Below, piece by piece: positions 1-8,253 of a DNA stretch of 28,095 nt. Below the pieces are notes generated by a model. The model ran no database searches. It was not told the origin of the DNA and was given only the letters and a program-made list of their open reading frames with translations. Location: positions 1 through 28,095 of the forward strand of contig JAILIM010000038.1 in NCBI GenBank assembly GCA_024695285.1, read 5' to 3'. How positions within the stretch are numbered: the stretch's first letter is position 1; each line of letters opens with the position of its first letter. A program made the translations under genes and the position numbers. The DNA is from Bacteroidales bacterium. Lineage in GTDB: Bacteria; Bacteroidota; Bacteroidia; Bacteroidales; UBA932.

Positions 1-311
1 GTGATGAGAACGGAAGCGCCCTGCCTGATGTATTCGCAGGAAGCAAGTTGCATGATACGGCCTTGGTCGCGCCCCTTTGCGGGGTCAAAGAGAACTTGCT
101 CGATGCTTGCATCGTAGCGGAACCGGGCATTCTTGATGAGCCTGGCGGTTTTATTCGCCGCACGCTGGTCGTGTTCAGCCTGGATCAGCATCACGAGACC
201 ATCCTGGAGGACGATTTCCTGATGCTTCCGCGTCTCCTGCAGGTTCTGCCAGCATTCGGCCATGCCGGAGAGGTGTAGACCTTTGAGGTCTTGGAAGATT
301 TGATTTTCCAT
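1..311 (-). CDS. istB: IstB-like transposition helper ATPase (N-terminal part, cut by window edge)
   Basis: IstB is the AAA+ ATPase that assembles on DNA and activates the IstA transposase of IS21 elements. The visible 103 residues begin MENQIFQDLKGLHLSGMAEC at the ATG at 311 and contain the usual N-terminal helical region (a long Leu/Lys-rich helix, then the LIKNARFRYDASIEQV segment typical of IstB). The frame stays open to the left edge and stops just where the Walker A loop would be expected, so the ATPase motifs are not visible. The start lies 19 bp after the istA stop on the same strand, the normal IS21 layout. Family identification is firm from motif similarity and position; integrity of the full gene is unknown. 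Confidence 0.85.
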   Translation of the reverse strand, partial: MENQIFQDLKGLHLSGMAECWQNLQETRKHQEIVLQDGLVMLIQAEHDQRAANKTARLIKNARFRYDASIEQVLFDPAKGRDQGRIMQLASCEYIRQGASVLI

Positions 312-330
312 GTGTGTTGATATTAGTGGG

Positions 331-1896
331 TTATTGGAAGTATTCCCTTCCTCGGATGTTATCATGGTCGGCCGGGAAGAGCGTAGGCTCTTCATCCTCC
401 GCCGGGAGGCCGGCACATTTGCTTTCAATCAGGTTCCGGATGAAGCCGTAGTTGCAACGGTTCCGTTCCAGAGCGGCCCTGCAGGCCCGGTCAAAGAGCT
501 GCGGCTCTGTGGTCTTCTGCAGGTTGAAAAGGCCGTCACAGGACTTGTAGAACGTCTCAGGCGGTGCGGTTGTATTCTGTTCAAAGACACCTCGGATAAT
601 GTCTGCGAACTGTGCTGAGATACGCTCGGCCCGCCATATATACTTGGCTGGAGACAGTTGTACATAGTCATTATAGTAAGAAGGCAGGTGGGCATCGTTG
701 CGGACATATTCTCCAACTTTATAGGAACGGATATGCGTGGCCACCCTCTCACCGTGCTGTGAGTAGATATTAACCATTGTACGCGTGTAGATGACCTTTA
801 CCTTCTGCCCGATGAGCCTGTAAGGGACTGAGTAATAGACCTTGTCGCGCCCCATGTAGATGAAGCTGTTGGGGTTCACAAGCAGCTCACAACGATACTT
901 GATCTCGAAGCGTTCCGCCCGTAGCGGCTTCAATGCCGGCTTATCAATGGAGATGAAGCGCTCCTCACGAGTGAACGGCAGGCGTTGCATCCGCCGCTGG
1001 TTATGGAGCATCATTTGTTCAGCGATGGCAGCGTTTAGTTCCTCTATGGAGAAGAACTGACGGTTACGCAGTGGCGCGTACACGTTATGGTAGGTAAGCT
1101 TGACATGATTTTCAACCAGCGCCTTGTCTTTCGGCTTGCCTGACCTGGCAGGTATGGTCACACAACCGAAGTGTTCGGCAAAGTCTTCCAGCGAGCGGTT
1201 CACTTCCGGCTCATAGCGGTCCGCCTTTACTACAGCAGACTTGAGGTTGTCCGTGACAATGATCTTCGGAACGCCACCGATATGCCGCAGACAGCATTCC
1301 AGGGCATATAGGAAGTCATCCACCTTCTGCGACCGCACGGCCATCGCAAAGCCGTAATCGGACGCAGGAAGTGATGCTACGAAGACCTGACACTTTACCT
1401 CCTCACCGGTATCGAGGTCCACATAGGACATCGTGTCTCCGGCAAAGTCCACGAACAGGTATTGTCCGCCCTCGCGATCTGGGGACAATACAAAGGATGG
1501 CTTCTGGGCCTCTGTATATTGATTGACATGGTAGCAGAACTGAGTATACCCATACCCGTCCGGATTGATCGTCCGGTACTCCCGCCAGAGCAGATACATG
1601 GTCATATGTTTCCGCTCCAACTCGGAAGCAATATATGGAAGACGTTCCTTGAGTTCCTGGAACCGGCTGTCGCTGTAAGCTGGATTGCCACCTGTGAGCA
1701 CCCGTTCAATCTCCGGTTCTTCCATCGTCAGGAGCACCGGGATGGGGATGCCACAGGCTTCCGCCATATTGATGTATTTGTTGACTGTACCCTTGTACAG
1801 GTCCAGTTTACGGCCTATCGACCGATTGGATTCTCCGTCAAGATGGAGACGCAACGCTTGCTTGATCTTGTTCATTTCTTTGCATTTACCTGCCAT
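331..1896 (-). CDS. istA: IstA transposase, IS21 family
   Basis: This 521-residue DDE transposase cuts and joins the ends of the IS21 element. An N-terminal helix-turn-helix (about residues 8-45, with the segment NRSIGRKLDLYKGTVNKYI) should bind the iterated terminal repeats found just upstream of the gene. The RNase-H-like core follows: first Asp in LFVDFAGDT, second Asp in IIVTDNLKSAV, and Glu in DKALVENHVKL. The C-terminal half has the beta-rich domain usual for IstA (YSVPYRLIGQKVKVIYT). Length is normal for the family and no frameshift is seen, so the protein may be active. The ATG at 1896 follows the innermost terminal repeat by 45 bp. Confidence 0.93.
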   Translation of the reverse strand: MAGKCKEMNKIKQALRLHLDGESNRSIGRKLDLYKGTVNKYINMAEACGIPIPVLLTMEEPEIERVLTGGNPAYSDSRFQELKERLPYIASELERKHMTMYLLWREYRTINPDGYGYTQFCYHVNQYTEAQKPSFVLSPDREGGQYLFVDFAGDTMSYVDLDTGEEVKCQVFVASLPASDYGFAMAVRSQKVDDFLYALECCLRHIGGVPKIIVTDNLKSAVVKADRYEPEVNRSLEDFAEHFGCVTIPARSGKPKDKALVENHVKLTYHNVYAPLRNRQFFSIEELNAAIAEQMMLHNQRRMQRLPFTREERFISIDKPALKPLRAERFEIKYRCELLVNPNSFIYMGRDKVYYSVPYRLIGQKVKVIYTRTMVNIYSQHGERVATHIRSYKVGEYVRNDAHLPSYYNDYVQLSPAKYIWRAERISAQFADIIRGVFEQNTTAPPETFYKSCDGLFNLQKTTEPQLFDRACRAALERNRCNYGFIRNLIESKCAGLPAEDEEPTLFPADHDNIRGREYFQ

Positions 1897-1940
1897 GGCT
1901 TGCTCAATTTATGGTTGAGCTGCAAAGTTAACAAACAAGT

Positions 1941-2197
1941 GGGTGGGTATGCTCCGAAAAGCTTTGACCCTCAGCCGATTCCCTTACAAAAGTGGGTGCA
2001 AATGCTCCGAAACGGAGGGGCGCCGGGCGCCTTTTACCCCATTTTGCCCGCGCCTGGGTGGTAATGCTCCGAAAAGTGAGGCGGCCGCCGGCCTCGCGCG
2101 CGCAATTTTTATAAGGTTTTTACCGGTTTTGGGTGGTTATACTCCGAAAAATTCACTGGATTTTTGGCCGTGAGACTGGGTGGTCATGCTCCGAATT
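1941..2197 (+). repeat. Five iterated terminal repeats of the IS21 element
   Basis: Copies of the 20-mer GGGTGGtnATGCTCCGAAAA lie at 1941-1960, 1994-2013, 2056-2075, 2131-2150 and 2178-2197, all in the same orientation, pointing away from istA. Start-to-start spacings are 53, 62, 75 and 47 bp. The invariant core is GCTCCGAA (ACTCCGAA in the fourth copy). IS21-family elements carry such multiple transposase-binding repeats at their ends. GC-rich short palindromes lie between some copies (for example GGCGCCGGGCGCC near 2030). Confidence 0.85.
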
Positions 2198-2202
2198 TTG
2201 TA

Positions 2203-2388
2203 GATGAACAGTTCTTCTCCGAACTCGTGTTCGTCAGCCCATTGCCGGGCTTTGCGCTCAAGGGATGCCAGAGTTGTCTCGTCCCGGCTACAGCCGAAAG
2301 ACTTCTGCACGCGGTACTTGCCGCTGACCTTGGCCACGACCTGGACAGAGGTGGTCCCGCTCTTGTTATGCTTACGCCGGACAAACAT
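2203..2388 (-). pseudogene. IS1634-like transposase, 5' fragment interrupted by the IS21 element
   Basis: The frame starting at 2388 (MFVRRKHNKSGTTSVQVVAK, then GKYRVQKSFGCSRDE) matches the conserved N-terminus of IS1634-family DDE transposases, which start with a basic MFVRKK-type segment followed by a GKY/GCSxDE block. About 62 residues are intact up to ELF; after that the frame runs into the IS21 terminal repeat and stops at 2137. The rest of the gene is not in the window and should lie beyond the other IS21 end. The upstream sequence at about 2410-2430 (GGGTGTCCCGCGACAAATG on the minus strand) may be near the outer end of this older element, but that is a guess. Confidence 0.75.
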
Positions 2389-2506
2389 ACCACGAAGGTA
2401 ACCATTTGTCGCGGGACACCCAAATTTGAAAACGAATCAACCTCTCACGGCGCTCTATGGCCGATTCTCGGAGAAGTCACGAAAAAGTGCGGAAAACAGG
2501 ACTGCC

Positions 2507-2541
2507 AAACGGACAGATTTTGAGGAGAAATCTGTCCGTTT
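2507..2541. terminator. Hairpin downstream of the PatB gene, possible bidirectional terminator
   Basis: Perfect 14-bp inverted repeat: AAACGGACAGATTT (2507-2520) and AAATCTGTCCGTTT (2528-2541) with a 7-nt loop. It lies 45 bp past the end of the minus-strand PatB gene, where a terminator is expected, and between that gene and the IS1634-like remnant. The T-run after the stem is short in both directions, so it could instead be an inverted repeat linked to the old insertion element. Confidence 0.55.
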
Positions 2542-2585
2542 TCTATTTTAGAGGCGGGTGATGCGCTGGAGGCGGGGGATCAAGA

Positions 2586-3764
2586 TCAGAGGCGGGCAAG
2601 GCGGCGGAGGCCGGAGATGAGGCGGGAGAGGCCGGCGTCGAAGAGGGAGGCGGGGCAGGCCATGTTGATGCGGATGAAGCCGTCCTGGCCGTACATGGAG
2701 CCGTTGCTTATGCGGACCTTTTCCACGTCCACGAGACTCTTCTCAATCTCCACTGAGGGAATGCCAAGGACCTTGCAGTCCAGCCAGGCGAGATAGGTGC
2801 CTTCGAGGCAATATACCCTGAAGCCTGGGAGCTCTGAATCGACGCTCTGGCAGAGCCGGCGGTAGTTGCCATGGATATAAGCGTTCAGTTCCCCGAGCCA
2901 CTGCCAGCCTTCGTCGGTATAGGCAGCCTGGAGGGCGACCACGCCAAAGGGATTGACATCACATATCTCATTGACATTGACGGCCTTGTCGACACGGGCG
3001 CGAATCCCGGGGTCGGCACAGATGATATTGGAAATCTGCAGGCCGGCGATATTGAACGCCTTGCTCGGCGAGCACAGGATTACGCTGGCACGCTCGAATT
3101 CAGGCGCCACCGAAGCGAATGGCACGAACTCCACTCCGGGCATAACAAACTCGCAGTGGATCTCATCGCAGACGGGCACCACCCCGTTGTCCAGGCAGAT
3201 GCGCCCGACACGTTCCAGCTCCTCCCGGCTCCATACGCGACCGGCCGGATTATGAGGCGAGCAAATGAGCATCATCTTCGCCCGCGGGTCACGGGCGGCA
3301 CGCTCAAGCCTCACGAAATCAATCTCATAGCGAGGCGCGCCATCCTTTTCCACCGTCACCAGCGGCACGTCGAGCGTCTCGCAGTTATAGTTCCGGATGG
3401 AGGAAAAGAAGCAGTTGTAGACCGGGCTCATGATAATCACCTTGTCGCCGGGCTCGGTGAATGCGCTCACACAGGCGGAGATGGCTGGCACTATGCCCGG
3501 ACAGTAGATAATCCACGAAGGGTCCGGACGCCATCCGTGGTGTTTGCCGAACCAATTGCAAACGGATTCATAATAAGATGCGGGCACGGCCGTGTAGCCA
3601 AAAACAGGATGTTTGGCGCGCTCCTGCACTGCTTTCTGCACAAACGGCGCAATGGCGAAGTCCATATCTGCCACCCACATGGGCAGCACGCCTTCGGGAA
3701 CGAGGTCCCATTTGACGCAGTTGGTATCCCTGCGGGGCACCACGGTGTCGAATCCGTATGTCAT
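2586..3764 (-). CDS. PatB/MalY-type PLP-dependent C-S lyase (cystathionine beta-lyase-like)
   Basis: A 392-residue fold-type I PLP enzyme of the MalY/PatB family, which usually cleaves the C-S bond of cystathionine or other cysteine S-conjugates to give pyruvate, ammonia and a thiol. The start MTYGFDTVVPRRDTNCVKWD is typical. The PLP-contact motifs are present: HNPAGR (about 171-176), CDEIHCE (199-205) with the Asp that pairs with the pyridine nitrogen, and the Schiff-base lysine in SPSKAFNIAG (K235). The C-terminal motif FIRINMACP carries the carboxylate-binding Arg. It starts 4 bp after the DUF3737 gene and ends the lipid-related gene train. Families in this group also act as aminotransferases, so the physiological substrate is open. 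Confidence 0.88.
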   Translation of the reverse strand: MTYGFDTVVPRRDTNCVKWDLVPEGVLPMWVADMDFAIAPFVQKAVQERAKHPVFGYTAVPASYYESVCNWFGKHHGWRPDPSWIIYCPGIVPAISACVSAFTEPGDKVIIMSPVYNCFFSSIRNYNCETLDVPLVTVEKDGAPRYEIDFVRLERAARDPRAKMMLICSPHNPAGRVWSREELERVGRICLDNGVVPVCDEIHCEFVMPGVEFVPFASVAPEFERASVILCSPSKAFNIAGLQISNIICADPGIRARVDKAVNVNEICDVNPFGVVALQAAYTDEGWQWLGELNAYIHGNYRRLCQSVDSELPGFRVYCLEGTYLAWLDCKVLGIPSVEIEKSLVDVEKVRISNGSMYGQDGFIRINMACPASLFDAGLSRLISGLRRLARL

Positions 3765-3768
3765 ATAG

Positions 3769-4611
3769 TTATCGGGTTAGGATTTCACAGTCGGCGGGCG
3801 CCTTGATATTGGCGTCAAGGATAATCTCGCCATAGGAATCGGCCACGATGCGGCCGGTCCGTGGATTCTTGACGGAAGTGACGGTTCCGCGGATGTCGGC
3901 CTGCACACCTGAGTACTCGAACGCCAGGTCGGCATCGGGCTCAAAAGAGCAGCCGACCAGCTCGAGGCCGTCGGCATAGCAAAGCGGCTGGGTGCCGGCT
4001 ATGCGGCAGTCCACGAGGCGGAGGTTCCTGGAATACCAGCCAAGGTATTCCCCGTCGATCACGGAATTATAGACAGTCACGTTTTCTGCCTCCCAGAAAG
4101 CATCCTTGGTGTGCAGGACGGAATCGTGGATTTCAACGTTGCTGCAATACTGGAAGGAATAGTTGCCCTCCAGTTTCAGGCCGCGTATGCGTATGCCGGA
4201 AGAGTGCATGAACAGATAATCCCCCTTGTCCACCTCAACGTCTTCAAGGTCAACCTCCCGGCAATCCCAGAACGTCTCGGCTGCATTCGGAAGGCGCACG
4301 CGACGGAGCCTGAGGTCACGCATTTCGCGGAACATCTTCGGAGCTTCGACAAGCGTATCCTCCATAAGCAGGCCGCTGCTGTACCAAAGGGCAGCGCGGG
4401 CGCCCTCGGTGAACAGGCAGTCCTTCACGGTGAAGCCCTGGCAGCACCAGAAGGGGTATTTACCCTCGAAACGGCAGCCCACAGCCTCGATGTCGGCAGT
4501 CTCCTTCAGGGCCGACTCGCCAGCGTGGATAACTACGTTCTCCAGACGAAGGCCACGCTCGCAGTACAGCGGCCTCTCGCCGCCGAACTCCTTATTGCTT
4601 ATTGTTCTCAT
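3769..4611 (-). CDS. DUF3737 family protein, predicted right-handed beta-helix
   Basis: A 280-residue protein of the DUF3737 family. The sequence is a series of short beta-strand rungs with recurring patterns (VKDCLF, LRRVRLPN, LVDCRIAG, VYNSVIDG, LVGCSFEP), the signature of a right-handed parallel beta-helix. No signal peptide or membrane segment is seen, so it should be cytoplasmic. Function is unknown. It overlaps the end of the acyl-CoA ligase gene by 20 bp and lies 4 bp before the PatB-like gene, so all three are very likely cotranscribed. DUF3737 proteins are often found beside PatB-type lyases, which suggests a functional link that has not been worked out. Confidence 0.85.
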   Translation of the reverse strand: MRTISNKEFGGERPLYCERGLRLENVVIHAGESALKETADIEAVGCRFEGKYPFWCCQGFTVKDCLFTEGARAALWYSSGLLMEDTLVEAPKMFREMRDLRLRRVRLPNAAETFWDCREVDLEDVEVDKGDYLFMHSSGIRIRGLKLEGNYSFQYCSNVEIHDSVLHTKDAFWEAENVTVYNSVIDGEYLGWYSRNLRLVDCRIAGTQPLCYADGLELVGCSFEPDADLAFEYSGVQADIRGTVTSVKNPRTGRIVADSYGEIILDANIKAPADCEILTR

Positions 4612-6226
4612 CCTTTTTCTCCTTGTAGAGGAAGCGTTTGATTTTCATTGTGGCAGTCTTCACGAAAGGCTGCTTCTCCACTTCAACTTCCTTGATGCGG
4701 CTGCTCCTGTTGACGTGGGAATTCACGAATTCGAGGATCTCCTGCTTGCGGCGCTCCAGGTCTTCGATGAAGCGGTCCTGGTTCTCATAGTCCCAGTCAA
4801 GCACGTTGTCGTTGAAGTGGACGAGGGCTATAAGGTGCCCGTCGCGCTCCACCACCAGCGATTCGCACACGTCGGCAATATTGTTGATCACGTTCTCGAT
4901 TTCTTCCGGGTAGATGTTCTCGCCGGAAGGTCCGAGTATGACGGAACCTATGCGGCCCTTGATTGAATAACGGCCCCTTTTGTCCACGGTGGCGAGGTCG
5001 CCGGTGTGGAACCATCCGTCCGGGGACAGTACCTGCTGAGTGCGGTTGTAGTCTTTGTAGTAGCCGCGCATCACGTTGTCGCCCTTGACCACGATCTCAC
5101 CCTCGCCCGTCTCCGGGTTCATGTTCTCGAGACGAATCTGCACGCCTGCGGCGGCGATGCCGGTGGTGCCGAGATGGGTCTGGTGCGGGTTGGCGTTGCA
5201 GATGAGAGGGGCGGTCTCGGTGAGGCCGTAACCAATTGCATACGGGAACTTTGCCTTGCCCAGGAACTGCTCCACCTCCGCGTCCAGCTTGGCTCCGCCG
5301 ATGCCGAAGAAATGGATGCGGCCGCCGAAGGTCTTCTTGAGCTTCATTCCCACCAGCAGGCAGAGAAGCGACGGGCTCACTTTCTGGAGCCAGGTCAGGT
5401 ACTTGCTCTTCTGGATGGTCGGCACGATGCTGGAACGGTAGATCTTTTCTATGACCAGGGGCACCGAAAGCATCATCGTGGGGCGTATCTGCTTAAGGGC
5501 GGGAATCAGCACCGAAGGAGTGGGGGGACGGTTGATGTAGCACACGCGGGCGCCCACCGAGAAGGGATAGAGCATGCCGACGCTCATCTCGTAGGTGTGG
5601 GCCAGCGGCAGGATCGACAGGAACACGTCCCGGCGGTATGCAGGCGCGGCCACCCAGGATGCGTAGATGTTGGCACAGAAGTTCTTGTGTGTGAGCATCA
5701 CGCCCTTGGCTGCGCCGGTGGTGCCGGACGTGTAGATTATGCACGCAAGGTCATCGGGCAGGGGGTTGGAAATATAGCCGTCGCACGTGTAGGCGCTGTC
5801 TTCCCCGCGGATGACAGAAAGGTCGTCGGTGCAGATGACTATGTGCATCCTGGCCAGTATGTCTTCAGGGACCTTGGACAGCAGGCGCTGGCTCACGAAC
5901 AGGGCCTTGGCATCGGAATGGACCAGTATGTTGGTGATTTCGTTGACGGAGAGTTCCGTGAGCATGGGCACGGCGATGCGGCCGAAAGCGGTCACGGAGA
6001 ACAGTGCAACGGGCCAGTTGGGCGAGTTCTGCGACAGGATTGCCACCTTGTCGCCGGCATTGATGCCGAAGTTGGAGAGTTCCCGTGAGATGCGGAGACA
6101 GGTCTCGTTGAAACTGCTGTATGTATATGCCTGCGAGCCGTCAATCAGCGAAAAAGCCGTGCGCTTGGCGTACTTCGCAGAGCAATAGTTCAGAACGTCG
6201 GAAAGAGATTGGAAAGAATGTCTCAT
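4592..6226 (-). CDS. Long-chain fatty-acid-CoA ligase (AMP-binding enzyme)
   Basis: A 544-residue member of the ANL superfamily. It activates a carboxylic acid, most likely a long-chain fatty acid, to acyl-AMP and then acyl-CoA. The AMP/phosphate-binding P-loop is IIYTSGTTGAAKG (163-175); GYGLTETAPL is the adenine-binding motif; GWFHTGD carries the ribose-binding Asp; the hinge and C-terminal domain include KGRIGSVILGPSGENIYPEE. The usual catalytic Lys region near the C-terminus is present (KTATMKIKRF). It follows the PlsC-like gene by 2 bp and overlaps the DUF3737 gene by 20 bp. With the two acyltransferases upstream this suggests acyl-chain activation for transfer to a lipid. It could instead load an acyl carrier; the substrate cannot be read from sequence. 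Confidence 0.9.
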   Translation of the reverse strand: MRHSFQSLSDVLNYCSAKYAKRTAFSLIDGSQAYTYSSFNETCLRISRELSNFGINAGDKVAILSQNSPNWPVALFSVTAFGRIAVPMLTELSVNEITNILVHSDAKALFVSQRLLSKVPEDILARMHIVICTDDLSVIRGEDSAYTCDGYISNPLPDDLACIIYTSGTTGAAKGVMLTHKNFCANIYASWVAAPAYRRDVFLSILPLAHTYEMSVGMLYPFSVGARVCYINRPPTPSVLIPALKQIRPTMMLSVPLVIEKIYRSSIVPTIQKSKYLTWLQKVSPSLLCLLVGMKLKKTFGGRIHFFGIGGAKLDAEVEQFLGKAKFPYAIGYGLTETAPLICNANPHQTHLGTTGIAAAGVQIRLENMNPETGEGEIVVKGDNVMRGYYKDYNRTQQVLSPDGWFHTGDLATVDKRGRYSIKGRIGSVILGPSGENIYPEEIENVINNIADVCESLVVERDGHLIALVHFNDNVLDWDYENQDRFIEDLERRKQEILEFVNSHVNRSSRIKEVEVEKQPFVKTATMKIKRFLYKEKKDENNKQ

Positions 6227-6228
6227 TA

Positions 6229-6786
6229 TTAATGCGTTACATATTTTTCCGGGTGCTTGCCGGTCAAATGCATCTGCTCATAGATTTCCTGGATACGCTT
6301 CATGTCGGCGCGGGCGTCGTCAGTGAGTTCCACCTTCTGTCCCCTGCCGACGCGCTTGGTGCCCCAGTCGAAAAAGCCGAGGTAGACGGGAATTCCTGCC
6401 GTGCGGGCGATAAGATGGAATCCGGTCTTCCAGTTTTTTACAGGCTTGCGGGTGCCTTCGGGGGCAATCGCTAGGTGGAAGCGGCCGGGAGCCTCCATTT
6501 CCTTGATCACGCTGCGAAGCATGTTGGTGGGGTTGCTGCGGTCAACGGGAACGCCGCCCATCGCACGCAGCAGCCAGCTTATGGGAGGGAAGAAAAGCTC
6601 CTTCTTGACCATACACTTTGCCTTTTCACCGCAGGACCGGTAGTACAGGTATGAGATCAAGAAATCCCAAATGCTGGTGTGCGGCACACCGAGTAAGATA
6701 CATTTATCTTCTTCGACAGAGTCATTGACCTTGGTCCAGCCAAGAGTCTTCAGGATGAATCCGCAGAATTTACCCCAGGTATCCAT
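6229..6786 (-). CDS. PlsC-like lysophospholipid / glycerol-phosphate acyltransferase
   Basis: A 185-residue acyltransferase of the LPLAT/PlsC superfamily. Motif I is HTSIWD (H36 and D41, the HX4D catalytic pair), motif II GGVPVDR (77-83) and motif III APEGTR (108-113). It is shorter than canonical PlsC (about 240 residues) and has no clear N-terminal membrane helix, as in many Bacteroidota paralogues of this superfamily. The substrate is probably a lysolipid or another polar lipid acceptor. It is followed 2 bp later by an acyl-CoA ligase and preceded by a second acyltransferase of a different fold. Its own -7 box TATATTTG (6817-6810) suggests it can be transcribed separately from the upstream gene. 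Confidence 0.87.
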   Translation of the reverse strand: MDTWGKFCGFILKTLGWTKVNDSVEEDKCILLGVPHTSIWDFLISYLYYRSCGEKAKCMVKKELFFPPISWLLRAMGGVPVDRSNPTNMLRSVIKEMEAPGRFHLAIAPEGTRKPVKNWKTGFHLIARTAGIPVYLGFFDWGTKRVGRGQKVELTDDARADMKRIQEIYEQMHLTGKHPEKYVTH

Positions 6787-6789
6787 TGC

Positions 6790-6817
6790 GCAATCTATTG
6801 TACAGATTGCAAATATA
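6790..6817 (-). promoter_or_regulatory. PlsC-gene promoter box with adjacent inverted repeat
   Basis: On the minus strand, TATATTTG (6817-6810) matches the Bacteroidota -7 consensus TAnnTTTG, 23 bp before the start at 6786. It directly abuts a 7-bp inverted repeat, GCAATCT (6790-6796) and AGATTGC (6804-6810), with a 7-bp spacer. The repeat could be an operator in the leader, or a weak terminator of the upstream gene; there is no T-run. No convincing -33 TTTG was found. Confidence 0.5.
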
Positions 6818-6822
6818 GTAAA

Positions 6823-8175
6823 TTAAATAGAAAGCAAGAACTTTGGAATCAGTCCTTTGCCACTGAACACGGCCTTGGCGGGAACATCCCTTCCATGCTC
6901 GGGCCGCAGGGGCTCGGAAGGCACGGAAACGGTGGCCCAGACGCCTAAACCACGCAGGTTCTTCACGAACACGCGTTCAAATTCATCCTCGGCTATCTTG
7001 CGGGAGAAGTCCAGGTTAAGGCGCCCGCCATAGCTCACGCAAGCGCATGAGCCGAATCTCTGACGGGTGCGGCCGAGGATGAAATGAATGTCCCTGACAT
7101 ACTCCGTCATCTCTGCGGGGAGATCGAGCCTGCCAAGGTTGGAGAACGTGTAGGTGCTGTAGTTGTCACCTTTGAGATGGTTGATGAAGTTGATGACAGG
7201 GCGTTTTATGAAAAGCGGGATGCACCTGATCGCAAGGTTGTCTTCAAGGGCCACGTTGGCGGCGATACGCTTTGTCAGGCGGCCGCGCTGCATATAAAGT
7301 CCCTTCTGGCACTTAACCTCACGGAGCGTGTCTTCAAGGCTGAGGTCTCCGTTGGAAACGTCGATGCCAAGATAGACATATGAAGAGAAGTTTCTTAATG
7401 TCTTGCTTCCGAAGATGGGGCGGAGATTCACGGGGACCTCCATCCTGAGGTGCGGACTCTTGCGCTTTGCCGGATCGGCGGAGCGCACTTCTTGCAGGGA
7501 GACCAGCATAAGGGCGCTTATGAGTTCGGTCACGGTGCATCCGAGCTCACGGGCCTTCGAAACCAGCTGGTCCTCGGGAATCGAGACGCCGAGAGAATTA
7601 AGAACGTCGGCGCGCTCGGTTTTTCCTTTGACATGATAAGCCCGCTGCTCATTGTCCAGCGAACCCTTGTTGCCGGAGAACTGGTCGAAACCGTCTTCCA
7701 TCTCACACTCAGTGGGTTCCTCGGAAGGATTGTAAACCCATTTTCCATATGATATTTCCGTTCCGGTGGTCAGTCGCACATACTCGGCAACCACGCTGAG
7801 CAGGAAGGTCATTGCCCCGGTGCCGTCGGTGAGGGCGTGGAAAACGTCCAGGTTAATCCTGGCGCCGCTGCATGAAAGCTTGAACATGTAGCCGGCGTTG
7901 CTCTCGAGGTCGAAACTCTCAAGCCCTGAAGGCGCGCAGACCGAAGGGTCGTTCTCAAGACGGCGGAGGAACCACCAGAATAGACCCTTGCGCACCGTGA
8001 AACGGAAGCTGGGGAAGCGGCGGATCACCGATTTGAGCGCCTCGTCGAGGCGGGAAGGGATGACGTCGGAAGACATGGTCACCGACATTCTGTAGACAGA
8101 CGCATATTTGCGGGTCTGGCAGGAAGGATATATAATAGCAGAATTCTCAAGTCTTGTCCATTCAGGGATAGTCAT
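6823..8175 (-). CDS. Condensation-domain / alcohol-acyltransferase-like protein
   Basis: A 450-residue protein of the CoA-dependent acyltransferase (condensation / WES / AATase-like) fold. The catalytic HxxxDG motif is HALTDG (113-118, within DVFHALTDGTGAM), and a second-lobe motif NFSSYVYLGID is typical of the fold. These enzymes transfer an acyl group to an alcohol or amine acceptor. I choose the ATG at 8175 (MTIPEWTRLE): the frame stays open to 8367, but the upstream 64 residues are low-quality, overlap the divergent promoter and repeat region, and a -7 box lies at 8209-8202. The gene heads the minus-strand train with a PlsC-like enzyme and an acyl-CoA ligase, and diverges from a LytTR regulator. 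The product could be a lipid ester or an acylated surface molecule. Confidence 0.78.
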   Translation of the reverse strand: MTIPEWTRLENSAIIYPSCQTRKYASVYRMSVTMSSDVIPSRLDEALKSVIRRFPSFRFTVRKGLFWWFLRRLENDPSVCAPSGLESFDLESNAGYMFKLSCSGARINLDVFHALTDGTGAMTFLLSVVAEYVRLTTGTEISYGKWVYNPSEEPTECEMEDGFDQFSGNKGSLDNEQRAYHVKGKTERADVLNSLGVSIPEDQLVSKARELGCTVTELISALMLVSLQEVRSADPAKRKSPHLRMEVPVNLRPIFGSKTLRNFSSYVYLGIDVSNGDLSLEDTLREVKCQKGLYMQRGRLTKRIAANVALEDNLAIRCIPLFIKRPVINFINHLKGDNYSTYTFSNLGRLDLPAEMTEYVRDIHFILGRTRQRFGSCACVSYGGRLNLDFSRKIAEDEFERVFVKNLRGLGVWATVSVPSEPLRPEHGRDVPAKAVFSGKGLIPKFLLSI

Positions 8176-8201
8176 ATTCTTTTTATTTCTGTTTGGCAGT
8201 G

Positions 8202-8209
8202 CAAAAGTA
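8202..8209 (-). promoter_or_regulatory. -7 box of the acyltransferase gene train
   Basis: TACTTTTG on the minus strand (8209-8202) fits TAnnTTTG exactly. A TTTC at 8233-8230, 20 bp upstream, is a near-match to the -33 TTTG. The predicted transcript would start about 20 nt before the ATG at 8175, which supports that start over the longer frame. Confidence 0.6.
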
Positions 8210-8253
8210 CTCCACGCGCGGCCGTCTCGGAAAGAATTGCCATGAAAGACTTG

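Larger units (their letters stand above)
1..2200 (-). mobile_element. IS21-family insertion sequence (partial, runs off the left edge)
   Basis: The element contains an istB start (cut by the window edge), a complete istA and, upstream of istA, five copies of a repeat read as GGGTGGtnATGCTCCGAAAA. The istA-istB order with multiple terminal repeats is the hallmark of the IS21 family. The outer end lies at about 2198-2212, because beyond it the sequence becomes the coding region of a different transposase. The exact terminal dinucleotide and target duplication cannot be fixed without the other end. The element therefore inserted into an older IS1634-like element. Confidence 0.85.

Noticed and set aside
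1897..2200. Small plus-strand frames over the IS21 end (e.g. 1943-2173)
   Set aside because: They are made of the terminal repeats themselves and lack coding features.
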